From NCBI GenBank assembly GCA_031431125.1, contig JANPCX010000025.1, positions 62,001 through 126,000 of the forward strand: a stretch of 64,000 nucleotides of DNA. Reading direction: 5' to 3'. The notes below the pieces were generated by a model. The model was not told the DNA's origin. It made no database searches and saw nothing but the letters and a program-made list of their open reading frames with translations. Below are positions 1 to 8,115 of the stretch, one piece after another. The stretch comes from JANPCX01 sp031431125 (GTDB lineage Bacteria > Pseudomonadota > Gammaproteobacteria > Burkholderiales > Burkholderiaceae_C). The position numbers and the translations under genes were made by a program. Each line of letters opens with the position of its first letter. Within the stretch, counting starts at the first letter, position 1.

Positions 1-1035
1 TCGCACAACGACCAACAAAGCGTCTGGCAGACCATGATGCCCGAGGGGGCCACCCAGGGCTGGGGCGGCCGCATCGCCGAAATGGTGGTGGGTGGCAACA
101 CCAAGGCCGTGTTCACCGCGATTTCTGCCGCGGGCAGTGCGGTGTGGCTGTCTGGGCAAGGCGTGCGCCAGTACCAAGTGAGCGGGGGCGGCGCGCTGCG
201 CCTGGGGGCCGACAACAACAACCTCGTCTATGGTTCCTCCACCGTGGCCAATGCATTGGCCAGCATCGCCCGGAGCGCTCAGGGCAACCATGTTCTCGAG
301 GCCGACGTGGCAACGATTGCCGACCGCTCGATTGCCTCCGAAAGCATCTTGCGGGGCGCGCTGCGCGCGGCCAGCGACCCGGCCTTCGGCACACCGCCGG
401 CCGACGGTGGCAGCTACAACCCCAGCGCCGACGCCAAGCTCCAGTACCTCAGCCCGGCCAGCGGCAGTCCCGTGTTCAGCCCACTGGCGCAGCAACTGCA
501 GATGGTGGCGCGCCTCGTGCAGGCGGGTGTGTCGGGCGCCACGGGCGTGCGGCGCCAGGTGTTCTTCGTCAGTCTGGGGGGCTTCGACACGCACAGCAAC
601 CAGAACCCACAACACACCGAACTGATGGCTCGGGTTGCGCACGCCATGCAGTACTTCGACACGGCGCTGGGCGCCATCAATGCGCGCAACAACGTCACCA
701 CATTCACCGCCAGCGACTTCGGCCGCACCTTCACCAGCAACGGCGACGGCACCGACCACGGCTGGGGCGCCCACCAGTTCGTGATGGGCGGCGCGGTGCG
801 CGGCGGCGACCTGTACGGCACCTTCCCCAAGCTGGTCGCCAGGAGCTCGGGCTCCAATGAGTTCGACAGCCCCGATCAGGTGCGCAACGGCGCCCTGCTG
901 CCCTCCACCTCGGTCGACCAACTCGGGGCCACGCTGGGGCGCTGGTTCGGCCTGTCGGACGGACAGGCGCTGGAGGTGTTCCCGAACCTGGCCAACTTCG
1001 ACGTGGGGAGGCGCAATCTGGGCTTCATGGCCTGA
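1..1035 (+). CDS. DUF1501 family protein, 3' portion (5' end outside window)
   Basis: The reading frame is open from base 1 to the TGA at 1033-1035, so about 344 C-terminal residues are visible and the true start lies to the left. An ATG at 34 is internal: residues before it (SHNDQQSVWQT) already match the family. DUF1501 proteins belong to the alkaline-phosphatase/sulfatase-like fold and are usually exported by Tat; their biochemical role is not established. Visible family signatures are GWGGR near the left end, GGFDTHSNQ in the middle, and SDFGRT followed by DHGWG near the C-terminus. The partner DUF1800 gene that often precedes this family would be outside the window. Family assignment is confident; function is unknown. 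Confidence 0.85.
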   Translation, partial: SHNDQQSVWQTMMPEGATQGWGGRIAEMVVGGNTKAVFTAISAAGSAVWLSGQGVRQYQVSGGGALRLGADNNNLVYGSSTVANALASIARSAQGNHVLEADVATIADRSIASESILRGALRAASDPAFGTPPADGGSYNPSADAKLQYLSPASGSPVFSPLAQQLQMVARLVQAGVSGATGVRRQVFFVSLGGFDTHSNQNPQHTELMARVAHAMQYFDTALGAINARNNVTTFTASDFGRTFTSNGDGTDHGWGAHQFVMGGAVRGGDLYGTFPKLVARSSGSNEFDSPDQVRNGALLPSTSVDQLGATLGRWFGLSDGQALEVFPNLANFDVGRRNLGFMA

Positions 1036-1496
1036 CACAGGGAAACTCAGGGCACTTGTTGCACCAGCCTCCTCATACGGTGCCCGGAGTGAGTTGCTCA
1101 TACCAAGACCTTTGCGCGGCCCCATCTCATCGTCCCGGCCCCTCAGCTGTTGCGCGTGTCCGATGCGGGTTTGATCACATCCCTCCAAACACCGTTTGGC
1201 GCGAGTTCGCGCCTGCCGATGAAACATGCGCAGACCTGAGGTCTGGCCCGCAGCAAGGGCGTTCAAGGGTGAGGCGGAGCGTTGCATTCGCCCCGCAAGT
1301 TCCCAGTCTGCAGCGCATCGCAACGACAACTGCTTCGCCAGCCAGTACCACCGAGGCCTCGAGGTGGAATGCCTGCAACCTTCCGGTCGCGAGCGACCGC
1401 TCCTGGCCGACTGCAGCCGCATGAACAACAATTTCTGACGCGCGGCGTGCTCGTGGTCGTCGGTCGCCGCCGAGGCCCCTGCGGCACACTAGCGGC
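1036..1496. other. Intergenic stretch before phrB, no gene seen
   Basis: About 460 bases between the DUF1501 stop and the photolyase start. Short open frames exist on both strands but none shows a recognisable protein or a ribosome binding site. The only structure I see is the pair of adjacent hairpins at 1185-1213 listed separately. No convincing promoter for phrB was found. Confidence 0.5.
1185..1213. repeat. Two overlapping hairpins in tandem
   Basis: CCAAAC-acc-GTTTGG (1185-1199) overlaps by two bases a second perfect inverted repeat, GGCGCGA-GT-TCGCGCC (1198-1213). Neither is followed by a T run, so a simple intrinsic terminator is not supported. They may be alternative structures, a transcription stop for the DUF1501 unit, or a protein site. 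Confidence 0.4.
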
Positions 1497-2951
1497 ATGA
1501 CCAAAGTACTGAATTCCGCCCTGATGTGGTTTCGGCGCGATTTGCGCTTGCATGACAACGCCGCCTTGTTCCACGCCCTGAAGGCGGCCCATCAGGTGCA
1601 CTGTGTTTTTGTCTTCGACCGCGACATCCTGGACGCCCTGCCCCGCCGCGATCGGCGTGTGGTCTTTATCCACCAAAGCCTGCAGGCTTTGGACCAAACC
1701 TTGGCGTCCAAAGGCGGCAGCCTGCGGGTGATCTACGGCACGGCAGGGGACGAGGTTCCAGCTTTGGCAGCCCAACTGGGCGTGCAAGCCGTGTTCGCCA
1801 ACCACGACGACGAGCCACCCGCACTGGCGCGCGATGCCGATGTGCAACAGCGCCTGGCCACGCAAGGCATCGCCTGGCACAGCAGCAAAGACCATGTGGT
1901 GTTTGAACGCAGCGAGGTGCTCACACTCAGCGGCACACCTTATGGCGTGTTCACGCCCTACAAAAATGCGTGGCTGAAAAAGCTGAATCCGTTTTATCTC
2001 AAGCCTTATCCCGTGGAGTCTTATTTGGGCGCGCTCGCGCCGTCGTCCAGCAACAGGGCTGCCCTACCAAGCTTGGTTGCCATGGGTTTTGAAGACGTGG
2101 ACTTGGGCACGCTCGGACTGCAGGGCGGCGAGGGCCGAGCTCAAACGCTGCTGCAGGATTTCTTGGGGCGCATGGACGACTACGAACGCACCCGCAACTT
2201 CCCTGCGGTCAAAGGACCGAGTTATTTGTCTGTGCATTTGCGTTTTGGCACGGTATCCATCCGCCAGTTGGCCACGCTCGGTTTTGAGCGTGCCCAAGCA
2301 GGATCCGAAGGTGCAGCCGTGTGGCTGTCCGAATTGATTTGGCGCGATTTTTACCACCAGGTGATGCACCACCACCCCCATGTGGTGAACAGCAGTTTCA
2401 AACCAGCCTACGACGGCATTCAGTGGGAACAAGGACCGCAAGCCAAGGCGCTGTTCGCAGCTTGGTGCGAAGGCCGCACCGGCTACCCGCTGGTGGACGC
2501 TGCCATGGCGCAGATCAACCAAACCGGCTACATGCACAACCGCCTGCGCATGGTGGTGGCCAGTTTTTTGACCAAAGATTTGGGCTTGGACTGGCGCTGG
2601 GGCGAACGTTATTTCGCCGAACAACTCAACGACTTCGACCTCGCCGCCAACAACGGCGGCTGGCAGTGGGCCTCGTCCAGCGGCTGCGATGCCCAGCCCT
2701 ACTTTCGCATCTTCAACCCCATCAGCCAAAGCCAAAAGTTCGACGCTAAAGGCCAATTCATCCGCCGCTACCTGCCGCAGCTCGCCGCTTTGAACGACAA
2801 AGACATCCACGCGCCGTGGCTGGCCCAGCCCATCACGCTGGCCGCAGCAGGTGTGAATCTTGGGGTGAACTACCCACGGCCCGTGGTGCAGCACGACGAA
2901 GCGCGGCTGCGGACGCTGGCGCGGTATGCGGTAGTGAAGACTGCGGGCTGA
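1497..2951 (+). CDS. phrB: Deoxyribodipyrimidine photolyase (class I CPD photolyase)
   Basis: A 484-residue flavoprotein that splits UV-induced cyclobutane pyrimidine dimers in DNA using blue light. The N-terminal alpha/beta antenna domain opens with LMWFRRDLRLHDN (residues about 9-21). The C-terminal FAD domain carries SELIWRDFY, GRTGYPLVDAAM, MHNRLRM and NNGGWQWASSSGCDAQPYFR, which are the flavin and dimer-binding motifs of the class. Length is normal for E. coli PhrB-like enzymes. The ATG at 1497 has no obvious Shine-Dalgarno; the next ATG (codon 10) would remove part of the first strand, so 1497 is preferred. It stands alone, convergent with the purine-catabolism operon. Distinction from a cryptochrome is by overall similarity only. 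Confidence 0.95.
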   Translation: MTKVLNSALMWFRRDLRLHDNAALFHALKAAHQVHCVFVFDRDILDALPRRDRRVVFIHQSLQALDQTLASKGGSLRVIYGTAGDEVPALAAQLGVQAVFANHDDEPPALARDADVQQRLATQGIAWHSSKDHVVFERSEVLTLSGTPYGVFTPYKNAWLKKLNPFYLKPYPVESYLGALAPSSSNRAALPSLVAMGFEDVDLGTLGLQGGEGRAQTLLQDFLGRMDDYERTRNFPAVKGPSYLSVHLRFGTVSIRQLATLGFERAQAGSEGAAVWLSELIWRDFYHQVMHHHPHVVNSSFKPAYDGIQWEQGPQAKALFAAWCEGRTGYPLVDAAMAQINQTGYMHNRLRMVVASFLTKDLGLDWRWGERYFAEQLNDFDLAANNGGWQWASSSGCDAQPYFRIFNPISQSQKFDAKGQFIRRYLPQLAALNDKDIHAPWLAQPITLAAAGVNLGVNYPRPVVQHDEARLRTLARYAVVKTAG

Positions 2952-2978
2952 GTGACGCAGCCCGAGCACTTCATGGGT

Positions 2979-3120
2979 CGACGATGTTCAGCTTGTATCA
3001 AAAAGCTCCCTCACCCCTGCCCTCTCCCAGAGGGAGAGGGCGCCAAAACCCCCTCTCCCTCTGGGAGAGGGTAGGGGTGAGGGCAACATGAGTCACAAAA
3101 AACTTTGCTGAACATCGTCG
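2979..3120. repeat. Nested inverted-repeat element between convergent genes
   Basis: Outer arms CGACGATGTTCAGC (2979-2992) and its exact reverse complement (3107-3120) enclose an inner long palindrome (3008-3083) built of CCCTCACCCC...CTCTCCC and its complement. The right outer arm ends on the base before the stop codon of the leftward M20 gene. The C/T-rich inner palindrome belongs to a family scattered through many proteobacterial genomes (recalled, not searched). It can fold into a long hairpin and may serve as a two-way terminator for phrB and the operon converging on it. Confidence 0.75.
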
Positions 3121-4356
3121 CTAATTGGGAGCCAGCAAATCAGCCAGGCAGCGCGCCACCACCTGGGTAGCCCGGCGCAGGTCTTCAAGCACCAGATGTT
3201 CGTCAGAACGTTTGGCGTTGCTCTCGCGCACCGTGCGCGGGCCAGCGCCGTACAGAACGGCGGGAATGCCCTTTTCGCTGTAGAGCCTGGCATCGGTGTA
3301 CAGCGGCGTGCCCGTGATGGCGATGGGCTCACCGAACACGGCATGTGCATGGCGCTGCAAAGCGGACGCCGCTGCCTCGTGGCCAGGCAATGGTTTCAGT
3401 GCGCGTGCCAGCAGCAAGCGGCGAACGTCCACGGTCACACCGGGCATCACCGCCGCAGCCTCTGCGATGACGCGCCGCAGTCCGGCCTCCACCGCCACGG
3501 GGTCTTCTTCTGGAATCATGCGGCGGTCGAGTTTGAAGTTGACCTTGCCGGGCACGACATTGGTATTGGTGCCCCCTTCAATGAGGCCGACGTTGAGGTA
3601 GGGGTGGGTGATGCCCGCGACGGTAGAGCGCACGGACTGATAACGCTGGTTCTGCGCATAGAGGGCGTTGAGGATGTGCACCGCCGCTTGCAAGGCGTCA
3701 ACGCCGCTGGTGGGAATGGCCGCGTGCGCCATTTGTCCATGCACCGTGACATCGAGCTGCAAGCAGCCGTTGTGGGCATTGACCACCTGGTAGCTGAAGC
3801 CAGCGGCGATCAGCAGGTCGGGTTGGGTGAGGCCTTGTTCCAGCAACCAACCCGGCCCCAGCTCGCCGCCGAATTCTTCGTCATAGGTGAAGTGCAACTC
3901 CACACTGCCGCGAAGCGAGGGGGCCACCGCTTCCAAGGCCCGCAGCGCGAAGGTGTAGGTGGCGAAGTCGCTTTTGCTCACGGCCGCGGCGCGGCCATAC
4001 AACTTGCCGTCGACCACCTCGCCACCATATGGGTTGTGGGTCCAGCCCTCGCCCGGGGGCACCACGTCGCCATGGGCATTGAGGGCAATCGTGGGCCCGT
4101 CACCAAAACGTTTGCGAACGATGAGGTTGGTGATGGACTGCAAACCAGCCGCGTGCACCTGCGCAGTTGGCACCACATGGCATTCGGCTGCATAACCCAT
4201 GGCGTGCAACAAACCAGCGGTGCGCTCAGCATGGGGCGCGTTGTTCCCGGGCGGTGTGTCGGTGGGACATTGCACTAAGGCTTGCAAAAACGCCACTTCG
4301 TCGTTGAAGTGGGCGTTGATCCAGGCGTCGAGTTGCTGGTGAATGGAAGATGTCAT
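3121..4356 (-). CDS. M20-family metallohydrolase (ArgE/DapE-like)
   Basis: 411 residues of the M20 peptidase/amidohydrolase superfamily, cytoplasmic zinc enzymes that cleave amide or carbamoyl bonds. Visible signatures are the early substrate-side motif CPTDTPPGNN (about residues 30-39), the metal motif NAHGDVVPPGEGW, the Asp-Glu metal/base segment TYDEEFGGELGPGW, and a C-terminal metal region near GTPLYTDARLY. The ATG overlaps the stop of the upstream fused uraD gene by 4 bases, so the two are translationally coupled. Being the last gene of an allantoin-degradation operon, it probably acts on a late ureido or carbamoyl intermediate, but sequence alone does not separate this from acetylornithine- or succinyl-diaminopimelate-type deacylases. 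No signal peptide. Confidence 0.85.
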   Translation of the reverse strand: MTSSIHQQLDAWINAHFNDEVAFLQALVQCPTDTPPGNNAPHAERTAGLLHAMGYAAECHVVPTAQVHAAGLQSITNLIVRKRFGDGPTIALNAHGDVVPPGEGWTHNPYGGEVVDGKLYGRAAAVSKSDFATYTFALRALEAVAPSLRGSVELHFTYDEEFGGELGPGWLLEQGLTQPDLLIAAGFSYQVVNAHNGCLQLDVTVHGQMAHAAIPTSGVDALQAAVHILNALYAQNQRYQSVRSTVAGITHPYLNVGLIEGGTNTNVVPGKVNFKLDRRMIPEEDPVAVEAGLRRVIAEAAAVMPGVTVDVRRLLLARALKPLPGHEAAASALQRHAHAVFGEPIAITGTPLYTDARLYSEKGIPAVLYGAGPRTVRESNAKRSDEHLVLEDLRRATQVVARCLADLLAPN

Positions 4357-6131
4357 GGGAATTCCAGCGCTGTTTTTTCGAGCAAGTAAGAGAAAGCCTC
4401 CACACAGAGTTGTGCATCGTCGCTGTTGATGGACTCCAGCGGGTTGTGGCTGATGCCGGCATTGCCACCCCGCACAAAGAGCATGGCTTGCGGCAGCAGT
4501 TCATGCAGTTTCATGGCGTCGTGGCCGGCACCGCTGGGTAAACGGTACACGGGCAAACCGGTGGACAACACCGCCGCTTCCCAGCGGCGCTGCCAGGCCG
4601 CATCGCTGGGTGCGGCCGAGACGCGCATGGTTTCTTCCAAGGTGATGGTCACGCCACGCCGTGCCGCGATGGCTTGGCACCGGCTTTGAATGTCGGCCCA
4701 GAGGCGATCGCGCTGCGCATCGTTGGGTGCGCGCACATCCAGGCTGAACTGGCAACGCCCTGGCACCACGTTGATGGAGCCACAGGGCACCTGGAGTATG
4801 CCCACGGTGGCCACCGAGTCGCCATCGGCCAACGCGCGCGATTCGGCATAGAGCGCCAATTCGGCCACCGCGGCGGCCGCGTCGTGGCGGCGGTTCATGG
4901 GGGTGGTGCCGGCATGGCAGGCCACACCAACGGCCTCACCCAAAAAACGCACGCTGCCGTTGATCGAGGTGACCACACCCAGCGGCAAGTCCAGCTCGTT
5001 GAGCACCGGGCCTTGTTCAATGTGCAGCTCGACAAAGCCCAGGTAGTGGGCCGGGTCGCGGCGCAGCGTGGCGATGGTTTGCAAATCACCCGGCAGTTGC
5101 GCTTGCAGCATGGCCTGGCGCATCGAGACGCCGTCGGCGTCGAGTTGCTCCAACCAATCGGGGTTGAACTGCCCGATCAACGCGCCCGAGCCCAAAAACG
5201 TGGCCTTGTAGCGCTGGCCCTCTTCTTCGGCGAACGCCACCACCTCGAACCCAAAAGGCAGGCGCCTGCCCGCTTGGTGCAGAGCCTGCACACAGGCCAT
5301 GGGCACCAAGATGCCCAAGCGGCCATCGTATTTACCGCCGTTGCGCACGGTGTCGTAGTGGCTGCCTGTGAGCAAGCGGCGTGCACCGCGATGGCTGCCG
5401 TGGTAGAGGCCCACCACATTGCCCACGGCATCGCGGCCCACTTCATCAAAACCGCAGCTTGCCATCCACGCTTGCAACTGTTGGGCGCAGGCTTGGTGGG
5501 CTGCAGTCAGGTAGGTGACGGTGAGTTGACCGTTCTCCTTGAAGCCAGGGTCACTGTGTTGGGCGAGCGACTCGCTCCAGTCCCACACCTGATGGCCCAT
5601 GGTGAGCACCACCTTGAGTTTGTCATTCAACCGCAGCTCGGCAATGCGGTGGATTTGACGCAGGCACTCGGTTTGCTCGAAATCCGCCGGGTTTTGCAGG
5701 CGGCGCTGCAAGGTCGCGATGATGTCCCCGCGTGACAAACCCAATCCACGCGGCCCGCGTACCGCCAAGACGAAGGGCCAACCGAATTTGTTGCGGTAGT
5801 CGTCATTGAGCTGGCGGATCAAAACAAACTCTTGCGGCGTGCAGTGCGCCAACCCCGCACCGCTTTGTTCGCTGGTGGACTCCGCCGTCATGGTGTTGGC
5901 CACCATGGCCAAACCGGCCAGTTCAGGGTGGGCGCGAATCAAGGCTACCTGTTGTGAAGCGGGCGACGCGCGCACCACCTGCACCAAGGCGCGTTTGAGT
6001 TGGGCCAGGCTTTGAAAGGGGCGCGATGACCACGCTTGCTCAGCAATCCATGGCGAATGCTCGTAGATACCGCTGAGCAAAGCAGTGAAGCCGGCTTGGT
6101 CCAGGGTGTTGAGATGTTGCAAGCTCGTCAT
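4353..6131 (-). CDS. uraD: Bifunctional OHCU decarboxylase (UraD) / allantoate amidohydrolase fusion
   Basis: A two-domain enzyme of about 592 residues. The first ~165 residues are a 2-oxo-4-hydroxy-4-carboxy-5-ureidoimidazoline decarboxylase, giving S-allantoin: HPELAG with the catalytic His, and KFGWPFVLAVRG. The rest is an M20-type allantoate amidohydrolase/hydantoinase: GSHYDTV...GGKYDGRLG, EEEGQRYKATFLGSG, ELHIEQGPVL, CHAGTTPM and SGAGHDAM supply the metal and substrate residues. The open frame can be extended to a GTG at 6143, but that start lies upstream of the puuE stop; the ATG at 6131, two bases after that stop, is preferred. One polypeptide therefore covers the step before allantoin and the step after allantoinase, with PuuE encoded immediately upstream supplying the reaction between. 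Confidence 0.9.
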   Translation of the reverse strand: MTSLQHLNTLDQAGFTALLSGIYEHSPWIAEQAWSSRPFQSLAQLKRALVQVVRASPASQQVALIRAHPELAGLAMVANTMTAESTSEQSGAGLAHCTPQEFVLIRQLNDDYRNKFGWPFVLAVRGPRGLGLSRGDIIATLQRRLQNPADFEQTECLRQIHRIAELRLNDKLKVVLTMGHQVWDWSESLAQHSDPGFKENGQLTVTYLTAAHQACAQQLQAWMASCGFDEVGRDAVGNVVGLYHGSHRGARRLLTGSHYDTVRNGGKYDGRLGILVPMACVQALHQAGRRLPFGFEVVAFAEEEGQRYKATFLGSGALIGQFNPDWLEQLDADGVSMRQAMLQAQLPGDLQTIATLRRDPAHYLGFVELHIEQGPVLNELDLPLGVVTSINGSVRFLGEAVGVACHAGTTPMNRRHDAAAAVAELALYAESRALADGDSVATVGILQVPCGSINVVPGRCQFSLDVRAPNDAQRDRLWADIQSRCQAIAARRGVTITLEETMRVSAAPSDAAWQRRWEAAVLSTGLPVYRLPSGAGHDAMKLHELLPQAMLFVRGGNAGISHNPLESINSDDAQLCVEAFSYLLEKTALEFP

Positions 6132-6133
6132 GT

Positions 6134-7081
6134 TCAGTTCCACTCAAACGCCGTGGTGTCGTCGAAAGGGTGGCAAGCGCGCCAATGCCGGGCAATGTCA
6201 ACGCGTCGGCACACCCACACACGATCGTGGGCTTGCACATGGTCGAGAAAGCGCTGCAAGGCGCGGTGGCGGCCGGGTCGGCCCAGAAGGCGGCAGTGCA
6301 TGCCAACGCTCATCATCTTGGGCGACTCCCCACCTTCGGCATAGAGCACGTCAAAACTGTCGCGCAGGTAGGTGAAAAAATCATCGCCCTGCGAGAAACC
6401 TTGCGGCAGAGCAAAACGCATGTCGTTGTTGTCCATGGTGTAGGGCACCACCAAATGCGGCACCTGCTCACCATTGCTTTTGCGCACCCGCAGCCAAAAC
6501 GGCAGGTCGTCGCCATAGTGGTCGCTGTCGTACTCAAAACCGCCGAAGTCGGCGACCAAGCGCCGCGTGGCAGGACTGTCGCGGCCGGTGTACCAACCGA
6601 CGGGACGCTGGCCCGTGAGCTGCTCAACCGCTTGCATGCCGAGTCGCATGTGCTCGCGTTCGGTGGCTTCGTCCACGGTTTGGTAGTTGATCCAGCGCCA
6701 ACCGTGGCAGGCGATTTCGTGGCCAAGTTCGACCAAGGCTTGGGCGAGTGTTGGGTGGCGCTGCAAGGCCATGCCGACACCAAAGACGGTGAGCGGCAGG
6801 CCACGCTGTTCAAACTCACGCAATAAGCGCCAGACGCCAGCACGCGACCCGTACTCGTAAATGCTTTCCATGCTCAGGTGACGCGCCGGATAACTCGGCG
6901 GGTTGAGCATTTCTGACAGAAACTGCTCGCTGCCAACATCGCCGTGCAGCACGCTGTTCTCGCCGCCCTCTTCGTAGTTCAGCACAAACTGCAGCGCAAT
7001 TCGGGCTTGGTTGGGCCACTGGGCATGGGGCGGCCGTGCGCCGTAGCCAAGCAGGTCGCGTGGATAGAGTGTGGCGGTCAT
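6134..7081 (-). CDS. puuE: Allantoinase PuuE (polysaccharide-deacetylase fold)
   Basis: 315 residues of the metal-independent PuuE allantoinase family, which opens the allantoin ring to allantoate in the cytoplasm and is unrelated to the amidohydrolase-type AllB. Family features seen are LNYEEGGENSVLHGD near residue 35, the SRAGVWRLLREFEQRG segment, CHGWRWINYQ, GWYTGRDSP and the C-terminal GMHCRLLGRPGR. Length is standard. Its stop is two bases before the preferred start of the uraD fusion. The gap of about 70 bases to the upstream racemase gene holds no obvious promoter, so it is probably cotranscribed. Confidence 0.93.
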   Translation of the reverse strand: MTATLYPRDLLGYGARPPHAQWPNQARIALQFVLNYEEGGENSVLHGDVGSEQFLSEMLNPPSYPARHLSMESIYEYGSRAGVWRLLREFEQRGLPLTVFGVGMALQRHPTLAQALVELGHEIACHGWRWINYQTVDEATEREHMRLGMQAVEQLTGQRPVGWYTGRDSPATRRLVADFGGFEYDSDHYGDDLPFWLRVRKSNGEQVPHLVVPYTMDNNDMRFALPQGFSQGDDFFTYLRDSFDVLYAEGGESPKMMSVGMHCRLLGRPGRHRALQRFLDHVQAHDRVWVCRRVDIARHWRACHPFDDTTAFEWN

Positions 7082-7150
7082 GGTTTGGGCTTCTTGTTGG
7101 AGCGGGCTGACTTGCGGGAGGAGACGGGGCTGCAGTCCCCGCAGTACACA

Positions 7151-7873
7151 TCATGCCAACAATTGACCGAGCTTGGCGCTCACGCCGAGCAGCTCACCCA
7201 ACGGGGAAGTGGGTGAGGCAGGCTCGCCATGCGATCGACGCAGTTCATCAACCACCGCGCGGGCACCCAGCACCACACTGTCGAGTACCACCACACCCAA
7301 GCGCGCCTGCAGCACATGGGTCAAGCCCGTCAATGCGGCGCCGCCCAGCACCACATGCTGGGCACCTGCATCCAAACCCTCTTGGCAGGCCGCCGCTAAC
7401 GCGTCCATGGCAGCCTCAGGTGCCGCCGCAATCTGTGCGCCGTTCAAGTCCACGGTGTAGACGCCGACCAACTGGTCGTCCAGCACATGGGCGCGTGCAA
7501 AACGTTCCAACATTGGGCCCCATGTTTTGCCGCCCGTGACCACCGCGAACGGCCCCAAACTTTGAGCCGCCTCGAAACTGGCCTGGGCCAAACCCACGAC
7601 AGGCACAGTGCTCACTTCGCGCAGCGCCAACAAGCCCGGGTCGCCAAAACAAGCCAACATCACCACGTCGTGGCCGGCATGGTGTTCGGCGTACGCATCG
7701 AGCACGGCGTGGCTCGCAATGGCATAGGCCGTCTCGCTGGCGATGTACGTCGCGCCGATGCGGGCCGTCACGCCCTGCCACTGGTGCTGGGGGTAAATGG
7801 CCTCGCAGGCGGCGACGACCTTGTCTGTCACCGCACGGGTGGTGTTGGGGTTGATGACGAGGATGCGACGCAT
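7151..7873 (-). CDS. Asp/Glu/hydantoin racemase family protein, probable allantoin racemase
   Basis: About 240 residues beginning RRILVINPNTT, the standard N-terminus of the hydantoin/allantoin racemase family (HpxA, HyuA types). The first catalytic Cys is C75 in LACFGDPG. Position 178, where two-cysteine racemases have the second Cys in a GCAG-like motif, is Gly (LGGAALTG). A longer frame starts with GTG at 7888, but the ATG at 7873 fits the family better; neither has a good Shine-Dalgarno. As first gene of the allantoin operon it would be expected to interconvert R- and S-allantoin. With only one cysteine it could instead behave like arylmalonate-decarboxylase-type relatives or have another role. 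Confidence 0.8.
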   Translation of the reverse strand: MRRILVINPNTTRAVTDKVVAACEAIYPQHQWQGVTARIGATYIASETAYAIASHAVLDAYAEHHAGHDVVMLACFGDPGLLALREVSTVPVVGLAQASFEAAQSLGPFAVVTGGKTWGPMLERFARAHVLDDQLVGVYTVDLNGAQIAAAPEAAMDALAAACQEGLDAGAQHVVLGGAALTGLTHVLQARLGVVVLDSVVLGARAVVDELRRSHGEPASPTSPLGELLGVSAKLGQLLA

Positions 7874-8115
7874 GGTGGTTTGCGTCACATTTTGCGCGTC
7901 AAACGCGTCGCGTTGGCGGAAACACCTGGGGCAACAGGGTAAACGGCTTCAGGATGTATGGATCAGGCAGAACGCCGACCAGCCCCTCCCCTACACCGTC
8001 GCCTATGAGGCGCGGCGCCGGCAGCACGTGAAGGTTTCGGGCGCCGCTGGCGACATGCATCACGTCAGATCGGCGGTGGGGCAACGCTCCGAGCTGTCGC
8101 CCAAGAGCACGTCGA

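Noticed and set aside
3196..4278. 360-codon open frame on the plus strand
   Set aside because: Antisense to the M20 hydrolase gene, His/Gly/Arg-rich as expected for a mirror frame.
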